Shown here: in pieces, positions 14,444 through 21,044 of the stretch
Position numbering within the stretch: position 1 is the first letter of the stretch
Layout: the number at the start of each line of letters is the position of its first letter
Assembly (NCBI GenBank): GCA_009783885.1
Contig: WRCN01000021.1
Location: 1-34,526 of the forward strand
DNA: 34,526 nt
Direction: 5' to 3'
From: Bacteroidales bacterium
GTDB taxonomy: Bacteria; Bacteroidota; Bacteroidia; Bacteroidales; P3
The notes under the pieces: model-generated
Databases searched by the model: none
What the model was told of the DNA's origin: nothing
The model's input: the letters and a program-made list of their open reading frames with translations, nothing else
Translations under genes and position numbers: made by a program

Positions 14444-16834
14444 ATGAAACGCATATTTATTTTACAATTGCTTTTTTTTGGTCTGATTTCGAAAGAATTA
14501 TCGGCACAACCGTTTCGTTTTGAAAAACGGTTTGATATACCGGTCAACGATTCGCTTGGAAATTCCATAAAACAGCCGTGGGTAGGCGGTTTAAACGCAT
14601 GTATTATGGGCGAAATAGACTTGAATTTTGACGGGAAACCGGACTTGGTGGTATACGACCAACATGCTGAAAAAATATTGACATTTTTGAATTTTGGTAT
14701 CGGAAAAAATGGATTAAATGATTATCGATATGCTCCGCAATACGAAGCCTATTTTCCGAAAATAACACCACGTTTGAATAAAGTAATGTGGTTTCAGCTT
14801 ATTGATTTCAACGGTGATGGATTGCCGGACTTATTTGTAGCGGATGGTCTTGGACGTGTAGCTGTGTATAAAAATGTGAGTCAAAATCCGAATATCAAAT
14901 TCGAACTTTATATTCCGAGGCTACAACAGGAACTTTCTAATGGGTTGTATATGGATTTATATTTTTCATCACTTACGTTTCCTCATTTTGTAGATATTGA
15001 TGGCGACGGCGATTTGGATTTGCTCGTTTTTGGAGGAATGAACGGCACCACGCTACATTACTATAAAAATCGTAGTATGGAGAGATACGGTCATGCCGAT
15101 AGTTTGGATTTTATTTTGGAAGATGAGGAATGGGGATGTTTTAGAGAAAGTGATGTTTCGAATCAAATCATATTGAATACTTGTGACGAAGAAAATGGGT
15201 ACGATGTGGCTTCGACTCCGCTCAGCCACCGGTCGTTGAGCGGAGTCGAAACGACCCTACACCTCATGCCTAAACACGGCGAAGGTTCTACAATTTTCGC
15301 CATTGATTTCAATGGGGATTCGCTGTACGATTTGCTATTGGCAGATGGCGGATTTCCGACTATTACCGCGCTATACAACGGTGGAACGCACGAAAAAGCA
15401 AGAATCACACATGTTGATACAATATTTCCAAGACAAAGTACATCAGTCAAGCTACTGAATTGCCCAGCTATTTCAGCAATTGATGTGGACAACTGCGGAG
15501 AGAAAGAGTTGATTTTTTCACCGTTCAGTGCGGTAGATTTTTCAACCGAAAGTTACGCCTCGAATTGGATTTATAAAAATATGTCGACTACCAAAACGAC
15601 CGATTTTCAGCTTATTTCCCAACGTTTTTTGCAAGATGAAATGCTGGATTTTGGAATGGGCGCGTATCCGACAGTTGTAGATATTGACGGCAATGGACTG
15701 TTGGATATTGTGGTTGGAAATTATGGCATTATTGATTCTGCATGGGAAGAATTTGGTGTGTGGAAATCTCGATTTGTTAGCGATTTGATACTTCTGAAAA
15801 ACATCGGTACACCAACCGAGCCGATGTTTCAAACGTATCCGCTAAACTTAACGCCGAGACTTGATTTTGCAGGCGCAGTGCCTACATTTGGCGACATTGA
15901 TAATTGTGGAAAACCTGAACTCCTGATTGGTACGGAAAATGGCGAAATTCGATTGTATAAAATGCAACAAACAAAAGGAGAAGGAACTCTGAGCGGAGTC
16001 GAAGGGTTTCATTTTGTGCTGGAAAACCCCAATATCTTGCAAGAAAATATTGGTAATTTTTTAGCACCTCAACTTTTCGACCTCAATGGCGATGGGCTTT
16101 TAGATTTGGTTGCTGGAAGCCGGATTACAACTTGGCGAGAAGGTTCAAACCATTATTTTAAAAATAGCATTATCTATTTACAAAATGTCGGAACTCCCGA
16201 AAATCCGGAATTTATGCTCATCACAGACAGCTTAGGCAGAGTCGATGTGAGCGCTCCAAATCGTCTGATAAATGAAGGATACAGTAAACCTTGTTTTTTT
16301 AGAGATGCCGTCGGAAACACACATCTATTCTGCGGAAATGAAGCTGGGAATGTGTTTCATTACACGGATATTGATGATAATTTACAGGGGACTTTTCGTC
16401 GGTTGGATAATGTGAAATATCTACTAAACGATCGAGTTTCAGAGGTTTCCGAAGGTACATTTACGGCTATCGCAGTTGGAGATTTTAACAACGATGGACT
16501 TTTAGATATGGTTGTTGGCAATCATCGCGGTGGATTGGCGTTTTTTTATGGAATTTCCGACTGGCCGGTTAAAAATGTTGACCCTGTAGAGATGCACGGC
16601 CGTGCGTCTCTACGAATATACCCCAACCCTGTCCAAGATTTTCTATTCATTCAATCCGAAGAAAATTATCAAATGCGATGTGAAATTTCAGATATACAAG
16701 GTCGGGTGGTGCGTCCGCTACAAACTATAAAGAATGGTGAAGGCATAGATGTAACAATGCTTACAAGTGGAGCTTATGTACTGAAAATCGTCGTAAAGAA
16801 CCAAGTTTATGCTCTAAAATTCGTAAAAAATTAA
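14444..16834 (+). CDS. FG-GAP/VCBS-repeat surface protein with T9SS sorting domain
   Basis: A 796-aa secreted protein. The signal peptide is MKRIFILQLLFFGLISKELS, cut near AQP. At least eight FG-GAP/VCBS repeats with calcium-binding DxDGDG-type loops follow, for example DFNGDGLPDLFVADG, DIDGDGDLDLLVFGG, DLNGDGLLDLVAGS and DFNNDGLLDMVVGN, so a beta-propeller is expected. The last 75 residues from LRIYPNPVQDFLFIQSEE to the terminal YALKFVKN are a type A T9SS sorting domain, so the product should cross the outer membrane by T9SS and be anchored or released. Start is ATG 14444, as the in-frame upstream codons overlap the promoter. Three palindromic repeats lie in frame at residues 255-271, 515-523 and 714-723. 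Confidence 0.9.
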   Translation: MKRIFILQLLFFGLISKELSAQPFRFEKRFDIPVNDSLGNSIKQPWVGGLNACIMGEIDLNFDGKPDLVVYDQHAEKILTFLNFGIGKNGLNDYRYAPQYEAYFPKITPRLNKVMWFQLIDFNGDGLPDLFVADGLGRVAVYKNVSQNPNIKFELYIPRLQQELSNGLYMDLYFSSLTFPHFVDIDGDGDLDLLVFGGMNGTTLHYYKNRSMERYGHADSLDFILEDEEWGCFRESDVSNQIILNTCDEENGYDVASTPLSHRSLSGVETTLHLMPKHGEGSTIFAIDFNGDSLYDLLLADGGFPTITALYNGGTHEKARITHVDTIFPRQSTSVKLLNCPAISAIDVDNCGEKELIFSPFSAVDFSTESYASNWIYKNMSTTKTTDFQLISQRFLQDEMLDFGMGAYPTVVDIDGNGLLDIVVGNYGIIDSAWEEFGVWKSRFVSDLILLKNIGTPTEPMFQTYPLNLTPRLDFAGAVPTFGDIDNCGKPELLIGTENGEIRLYKMQQTKGEGTLSGVEGFHFVLENPNILQENIGNFLAPQLFDLNGDGLLDLVAGSRITTWREGSNHYFKNSIIYLQNVGTPENPEFMLITDSLGRVDVSAPNRLINEGYSKPCFFRDAVGNTHLFCGNEAGNVFHYTDIDDNLQGTFRRLDNVKYLLNDRVSEVSEGTFTAIAVGDFNNDGLLDMVVGNHRGGLAFFYGISDWPVKNVDPVEMHGRASLRIYPNPVQDFLFIQSEENYQMRCEISDIQGRVVRPLQTIKNGEGIDVTMLTSGAYVLKIVVKNQVYALKFVKN
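15206..15256. repeat. REP-like double hairpin, family A (copy 2, inside a gene)
   Basis: This is identical over 51 nt to the reverse complement of 142-198, except that the 5-nt linker between the two hairpins is missing. It is read in frame by the FG-GAP gene as a Ser/Thr-rich linker (ASTPLSHRSLSGVETT). Confidence 0.9.
15985..16009. repeat. REP-like single hairpin, family A (copy 3, inside a gene)
   Basis: The conserved 14-nt loop TGAGCGGAGTCGAA (15990-16003) is flanked by a short AACTC/GGGTT stem that includes a G-T pair. It is translated in frame as TLSGVEG. Confidence 0.7.
16586..16613. repeat. 28-bp palindromic repeat, family C (inside a gene)
   Basis: GTAGAGATGCACGG and CCGTGCGTCTCTAC form a palindrome with one mismatch pair. 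It is read in frame as VEMHGRASL, just before the T9SS domain. I recall near-identical palindromes dispersed in other Bacteroidota genomes. Confidence 0.75.
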
Positions 16835-16840
16835 TAAAAA

Positions 16841-16872
16841 TTTGACTAAATCAAAAAAAAATCGTATCTTTG
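16841..16872 (+). promoter_or_regulatory. tRNA-Met promoter
   Basis: TTTG at 16841-16844 (TTTGACTAAATC) is followed after exactly 20 nt by TATCTTTG at 16865-16872. Confidence 0.75.
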
Positions 16873-16888
16873 CACTCCCAAAAATGAT

Positions 16889-16962
16889 TGCGAGGTAGCT
16901 CAGTTGGTTAGAGCGTCGGATTCATAACCCGGAGGTCACGAGTTCAAATCTCGTTCTCGCAA
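16889..16962 (+). tRNA. tRNA-Met (CAT)
   Basis: The 74-nt cloverleaf has acceptor TGCGAGG with TCTCGCA, loop TTCATAA (anticodon CAT) and T-arm with GTTCAAATC. The anticodon stem closes with an A31-C39 mismatch. It lacks the GGG/CCC anticodon stem of initiators, so it is elongator Met; a lysidine-modified Ile tRNA is less likely. Confidence 0.88.
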
Positions 16963-17046
16963 CTAAAATTTAGAGTCGAATTTGATAATTTTTAGATGTA
17001 TTGTTGTATTTTTCATACTCCAAAAGCTGCAAATTCGCACACATGA

Positions 17047-17120
17047 GGTTCCGTAGCTCAGCTGGATAGAGCAACAGCCTTCTAAGCTGTGGGTCGGGCG
17101 TTCGAATCGCCCCGGAATCA
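17047..17120 (+). tRNA. tRNA-Arg (TCT)
   Basis: The 74-nt cloverleaf has acceptor GGTTCCG with CGGAATC, anticodon stem ACAGC/GCTGT around CTTCTAA (anticodon TCT) and T-arm with GTTCGAATC. It is probably co-transcribed with tRNA-Met 84 nt upstream, as no clear promoter of its own is seen. The following 17121-17372 contains no gene; I see only AT-rich sequence and a small direct repeat (AGGAAATTCA, twice). Confidence 0.95.
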
Positions 17121-17372
17121 CTAGGAAATTCAAGGTTTTCAGGAAATTCACTGAAAGATACAATTTTTTTTTGAAAATTTATTGCTTTTTTATCGCTCTC
17201 TGCTATCCTGCTACCTTCCTGCCAAGATAAAAAAAAGACATCATGGCATGGTTATTTTCCTGAAAAATACATGTTTATGTCAACCCTGCTATGACTGCTA
17301 GGAAGAAGTCGCAAAACTTAATAGTAGTTTTTTTGTCTAAAAAAAATTATAAATACCTGTGAAAAAATAAAT

Positions 17373-18623
17373 TTAGTTTTTCAACAACCAATCTATCACA
17401 TTCATTTTTTCTATTCCCATGTAAATTGAATCCGGCTCGATATCTGTTGTAAGTAAAATACGTTTGTTGAAATCTTTTACGAGTTCGAACGGACGTATTT
17501 CACGCTCAAAAGTAGATTGGTCATTTGCTGTCCACGCAACTTGAATATACGTTCTGTCACCTTTCGGATTCTTTACAACAAAATCAATTTCGGTGTTGTC
17601 GGCTTTGCCAATATTTACAGAGCTTCCGTCAATATTTGCACGTCTCAAAAGTTCGAGAAAAACAATGTTTTCCAAATTGTGTCCTTTGTTGATTTGCGTA
17701 TCACGATTAAATGCAGCTGACAAAAAACCTAAATCTACGGCATAAAATTTTCCCAGTGTTTGCAACAATTTTTTGCCTTTGATGTCGTATCTATCCACTT
17801 GATAAAAAATAAAACTACCGAGAAGATGCGACAAATAATTATCCACCGTTCTTCGATCAATTTGATTACCTTTTTCACTCATTGCATTGGCGATATTGTT
17901 GGGCGAAACCACACTACCTATCGAATCAAACATAAATCGCGAAAGATTTTCAAAGTCGAATTTTGAACGAATTTTGTTTCGAGTCATAATATCTTTTTCA
18001 AGAATGGTATTATAAACACTCGACAAATATTGATTTATTTGTTTTGTTTTTTTAGCATTCAAAAAATTCAAAACCTCAGGAAAACCACCATATTGCAAGT
18101 AGTCGTTAAATATTTCGAACTTGTTTTTTGCAAATGTTCCAGTTCGGTCACTGAGCGAAGCCGAAGTGTAGCCTGAAACAAATTCGGCAAATGAAAACGG
18201 CAACACTTTTATCTCCATATATCTGCCCGTGAGCATTGTTGTCAAATCCGACGAAAGAAAATAAGCGTTGGAACCAGTAATGTATAAATCTATAAAGTTT
18301 TTTACAAACAAACTATCCGCCAAACGCTCGAATTCCGGCACCATCTGAATCTCATCCAAAAAAACATAATTTTTCTGTTTTTTGTCCACCATTTTCATAA
18401 TGTAGTCGTTCAAGGTACGAACATCGAGCAAATGAGAATTTTCAAATTCTTCAAGATTGAGAGAAATTATGTTTCTGGACTTTACGCCAGATGCCAGCAA
18501 TTCGTCTTGAAATTGCTTAAACAGCGTTGATTTTCCTGCTCTTCGAATGCCCGTAATCACTTTTATTACATTGACATCTCGTAAATTACGTAATTGTTCT
18601 AAATATTGTTCTCGGATTACCAT
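17373..18623 (-). CDS. AAA_14 / DUF4143 ATPase
   Basis: This is a cytoplasmic P-loop ATPase of the large AAA_14-DUF4143 group, whose role is not established. Walker A GIRRAGKST is at 25-33, Walker B YVFLDEIQ at 86-93 and a sensor motif LYITGSNAYFLSSDL near 113-127, followed by GRYMEIKVLPFSF. The C-terminal half has the DUF4143 domain, a PD-(D/E)xK-like fold: the end shows NIVFLELLRR, then EIDFVVKNPKGDRTYIQVAW. At 416 aa it is full length. Residues 151-160 (GYTSASLSDR) come from an inserted palindromic repeat. The leader (18624-18706) has repeated AAGTTTTGACATTA units and an 18-bp palindrome that suggest regulation. These genes often behave as mobile paralogues. Confidence 0.9.
   Translation of the reverse strand: MVIREQYLEQLRNLRDVNVIKVITGIRRAGKSTLFKQFQDELLASGVKSRNIISLNLEEFENSHLLDVRTLNDYIMKMVDKKQKNYVFLDEIQMVPEFERLADSLFVKNFIDLYITGSNAYFLSSDLTTMLTGRYMEIKVLPFSFAEFVSGYTSASLSDRTGTFAKNKFEIFNDYLQYGGFPEVLNFLNAKKTKQINQYLSSVYNTILEKDIMTRNKIRSKFDFENLSRFMFDSIGSVVSPNNIANAMSEKGNQIDRRTVDNYLSHLLGSFIFYQVDRYDIKGKKLLQTLGKFYAVDLGFLSAAFNRDTQINKGHNLENIVFLELLRRANIDGSSVNIGKADNTEIDFVVKNPKGDRTYIQVAWTANDQSTFEREIRPFELVKDFNKRILLTTDIEPDSIYMGIEKMNVIDWLLKN
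18146..18173. repeat. REP-like hairpin, family A variant (inside the AAA_14 gene)
   Basis: Loop TGAGCGAAGCCGAA (18152-18165) differs by two bases from the family A loop and is flanked by a CAC/GTG stem extended by GG/CC. It is in frame in the ATPase gene. Confidence 0.6.
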
Positions 18624-18648
18624 AACGGCGAAAGTTTTGTTTTTTGTG

Positions 18649-18706
18649 AAGTTTTGACATTAGTGCTAATGTCGAAAGTTTGAGAGATTGTAAAGTTTTG
18701 ACATTA
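18649..18706. promoter_or_regulatory. Repeat-containing leader or operator of the AAA_14 gene
   Basis: AAGTTTTGACATTA occurs at 18649-18662 and again at 18693-18706, exactly 44 nt apart. A palindrome GACATTAG-TG-CTAATGTC spans 18656-18673. A further related CGAAAGTTTGA is at 18674-18683. All lie between the -7 box and the ATG, so a repressor or RNA-structure site is possible. Confidence 0.55.
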
Positions 18707-18738
18707 CAAAATTACGAAAAATATTTGAATTGACCAAA
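18707..18738 (-). promoter_or_regulatory. AAA_14 gene promoter
   Basis: On the minus strand TTTGGTCAATTC (TTTG at plus 18735-18738) is followed 20 nt after the TTTG by TAATTTTG (plus 18707-18714). Confidence 0.75.
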
Positions 18739-18797
18739 TATTTAATCGTTTTGTAGTTTTCTACCATATTTATTGACAAGTAATTTCACATTATTGT

Positions 18798-18830
18798 TTT
18801 GTAACACATATTAAAATATTCGTATCTTTG
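18798..18830 (+). promoter_or_regulatory. Promoter of the YigZ gene
   Basis: TTTG at 18798-18801 and TATCTTTG at 18823-18830 are separated by 21 nt. The GTG start is 14 nt beyond the -7 box. Confidence 0.65.
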
Positions 18831-18844
18831 TACTCAAATAGAAA

Positions 18845-19438
18845 GTGAGATATAACCGCTATTTTGGATACTTACAACACCATACAACCCCATCAGAAGG
18901 CAGTTTTAAGGTAAAAGGCAGTAAATTTTTATCGTTTGCTTTCCCCGTTGAAACGGAAGAAGAAATTAAAACAATCGTTGCCAATCTGAAAAAAGAATAT
19001 TACGATGCTTGTCACCATTGCTACGCTTACATTTTAGGTTATAACAGCGAAAAGTATCGAGAAAACGACGATGGCGAACCTTCCGGAACAGCAGGAAAAC
19101 CCATCTGCGGACAACTTCGTTCGAAACAGTTGACAAATGTTTTGGTGGTGGTTGTTCGCTATTTCGGTGGCACAAAATTAGGCGTGAGCGGTCTTATAGA
19201 TGCGTATAAAAACGCCACTTCCGACGTTTTGCAAAACGCAAAAATCATTGAAAAAATCGTAATGAAAGAACATCAAATTTCATTCGATTACGAACAAACC
19301 AATGCCGTAATGAAAATCGTAAAAGACTACAATTTGCAGGTAGTTTCGCAGGGTTTTGACAGTCGATCGGAACTTGTTTTTAGAGTGCGATTATCCGATG
19401 AAAGTCGTGTGTTGGCGATGTTTGAGAAGCTAAATTAA
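18845..19438 (+). CDS. YigZ/IMPACT family protein
   Basis: This is a conserved cytoplasmic protein of the UPF0029/IMPACT family, whose bacterial role is unclear though linked to translation. The N-terminal IMPACT domain (about 15-125) has GSKFLSFAFPV, CHHCYAYILG, the signature NDDGEPSGTAGKPI, then VVVVRYFGGTKLGVSGLIDAY. The C-terminal third (about 140-197) is the DUF1949 ferredoxin-like domain. At 197 aa it is full length. The start is GTG at 18845, since no ATG is in frame before the conserved region and the promoter lies just upstream. The gene ends 6 nt from the convergent cupin gene. Confidence 0.9.
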   Translation: MRYNRYFGYLQHHTTPSEGSFKVKGSKFLSFAFPVETEEEIKTIVANLKKEYYDACHHCYAYILGYNSEKYRENDDGEPSGTAGKPICGQLRSKQLTNVLVVVVRYFGGTKLGVSGLIDAYKNATSDVLQNAKIIEKIVMKEHQISFDYEQTNAVMKIVKDYNLQVVSQGFDSRSELVFRVRLSDESRVLAMFEKLN

Positions 19439-19444
19439 GTATCG

Positions 19445-19816
19445 TTAATTTCCGGTAGGCTGTATCGTAGCGGTTTCAATCATCAACATAACCGTTTTTT
19501 GCGGAGCTCTTGGGCGGTGTATAACACCTTTTGTAATGGTTACGCCTTGATTGGGATTTAATTCTATCGTTTGATCTTCCAAATCAATCAATAGCTGTCC
19601 GCTCAGAACAAAGAAAAATTCATCATCATTTTCGTGTTTGTGCCAATGGTATTCGCCCTCAACAATACCCAGTCGCACAACGCTGTCGTTGGCTTGGGTT
19701 AGGGTTTGATTAAACCATTTGTCTTTGCATTCCGCAACGAGTTGGGGGATGTCGATTTTTTGTAAGTGATCGAACTTGATGTCTAAGTTTGTGGTGTAGG
19801 GGAATTGGTTTTCCAT
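19445..19816 (-). CDS. Cupin-domain protein
   Basis: This is a small (123 aa) single-domain cupin, probably a metal-binding beta-barrel of unknown reaction. Cupin motif 1 is clear: GEYHWHKHENDDEFFFVLSG, with two His and one Glu as metal ligands. Motif 2 is NPNQGVTITKGVIHRPRAP with the fourth His. The start is ATG 19816, because upstream in-frame codons overlap the small zinc-ribbon gene. It lies 10 nt after that gene and may be the last gene of the leftward defence operon. It could equally be a native chromosomal gene at the island border. Confidence 0.88.
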   Translation of the reverse strand: MENQFPYTTNLDIKFDHLQKIDIPQLVAECKDKWFNQTLTQANDSVVRLGIVEGEYHWHKHENDDEFFFVLSGQLLIDLEDQTIELNPNQGVTITKGVIHRPRAPQKTVMLMIETATIQPTGN

Positions 19817-19826
19817 AGTGTTATTC

Positions 19827-19958
19827 TTATTTTCTAAGTTCAAAATTGTACATACATTGATAGCAATAATATGTGAGCAATTTATTGTCTGTCCACGCTG
19901 ACTGTTTGTTGGGTTCAATGCTGTGTGAACCGCATCTTGGGCAAATTTTGTTGTACAT
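19827..19958 (-). CDS. 43-aa zinc-ribbon protein
   Basis: A short gene missed by length cut-offs. It encodes MYNKICPRCGSHSIE, then a segment with a lone Trp, then TYYCYQCMYNFELRK. Two CxxC pairs, CPRC (residues 6-9) and CYQC about 23 residues later, make a treble-clef or rubredoxin-like zinc ribbon. ATG 19958 lies 17 nt after the SIR2-like stop and TAA comes 10 nt before the cupin start, so it fits an operon. No family name is recognised. It may bind nucleic acid or be an assembly partner of a neighbour; both are inference. Confidence 0.65.
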   Translation of the reverse strand: MYNKICPRCGSHSIEPNKQSAWTDNKLLTYYCYQCMYNFELRK

Positions 19959-19975
19959 ATTTTTACATATTGAGA

Positions 19976-21028
19976 TTAAAGTTCGTTTGGAATCACAAAT
20001 TGATTTAGATTTTTTATTTCAATAATGTTAGTAACACCGTATTTAGACCCTTTTTGAGCATCGGACAAAGTAGCGTTAATTCTTTCACGAATTATGCTTG
20101 GCTCAACATCTTGTACGCATATTGTTTGTAAGCCACCCATACTTTGAATAATCATTTTATCAATTTCTCTATTCACATATGGAAAAGAATAACCAATAAC
20201 TACAAGCGTTTTTGCTGTTTTTACTTGATTTATTATGTTTTCAAAAAAAATTGATTCTTGTTCCCAAGCAAAAGATAGTCTGTTTTTATATTGATTGCTT
20301 TCTGTTACAAAAGATCTATCGCACAACGTTATTAAGTCATCATTCTCTTCCATCAAGGGATAAAATATATCAACGTTGTGGTAATTATTATCGTGTGTAT
20401 ATACAGTAGTTGCAGAGCCATTCAATTTCACTATCCCAAAACCATCATAGATTGTACTTGCAGTGAGTTTATCACTTACATTTAACTCCTTCCATATGTT
20501 TTCCATATATCTTTCAGATATGGATTTAAGATACTCGCCAAATGCAAGTTCAAACTGACAATCGTAGTTCCACGAAAGAATTTTCATTTTATTAGGTAAT
20601 TGTCGATTTTCGCTAATTAATGATGCAATAAAACCATCGTATCGTAAATCTCTAGGAAACATAGTCTCTACTTTTTTTGAATACGCCCCTAACTGCACTA
20701 ATGTGAAAAATAATGATAACCCATTTTTTAATTTCTTATACTCATTTTCTTGTTTTGTCACATATAGCAATTTTGCATAGGTGTCAATAGTTGGAAAGTC
20801 GCGGCATTTTTCAGCAAGCCATTGCAGTAATTCAACAACTCGTTCTCTTGCTTCTTTCGATTTGCTTTGAGGCAATTCTGAAATAAGTATCTTTATCGTA
20901 TCTTCTAATTCATTAACAATGGGAATTCCTCGCTCAATATATCCTCGAATATCATTTCCTTTTTCGTCTTTCGTTCTCGTGCCGTAACTCGCACCTGCAC
21001 CTAATAAATATACAATTTCAGTTGCCAT
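19976..21028 (-). CDS. SIR2-like domain protein
   Basis: A 350-aa protein of the prokaryotic SIR2-like group, which in several antiphage systems acts as an NADase. The NAD-binding loop YLLGAGASYG is at 7-16. The mid-domain ILSWNYDCQFE holds the usual catalytic Asn (N154). LVVIGYSFPYVNREID is the typical SIR2_2 late motif. The expected KLHG catalytic His is replaced: the protein reads IVKLNGSA (N203). A nearby THD (211-213) might substitute. Start is ATG 21028, 16 nt after hsdR; an upstream in-frame ATG at 21076 would overlap hsdR. It is the cargo gene at the tail of the type I operon. Confidence 0.82.
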   Translation of the reverse strand: MATEIVYLLGAGASYGTRTKDEKGNDIRGYIERGIPIVNELEDTIKILISELPQSKSKEARERVVELLQWLAEKCRDFPTIDTYAKLLYVTKQENEYKKLKNGLSLFFTLVQLGAYSKKVETMFPRDLRYDGFIASLISENRQLPNKMKILSWNYDCQFELAFGEYLKSISERYMENIWKELNVSDKLTASTIYDGFGIVKLNGSATTVYTHDNNYHNVDIFYPLMEENDDLITLCDRSFVTESNQYKNRLSFAWEQESIFFENIINQVKTAKTLVVIGYSFPYVNREIDKMIIQSMGGLQTICVQDVEPSIIRERINATLSDAQKGSKYGVTNIIEIKNLNQFVIPNEL

Positions 21029-21044
21029 ATATCCTATAATTTTC

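Noticed and set aside
16963..17163. 66-codon minus-strand frame over tRNA-Arg
   Set aside because: It is the antisense of a tRNA, a common false gene.
17121..17372. Gap with a small direct repeat (AGGAAATTCA twice)
   Set aside because: Too short and AT-rich to support a regulatory or mobile element call.
18724..18740. TTTGAATTGACCAAA as a second interleaved divergent promoter
   Set aside because: The leftward promoter is good, but on the plus strand no TAnnTTTG lies about 20 nt downstream; the YigZ promoter is separate at 18798-18830.
19817..19918. Longer N-terminus for the cupin protein
   Set aside because: It would overlap the zinc-ribbon gene in another frame and adds no recognisable domain sequence.
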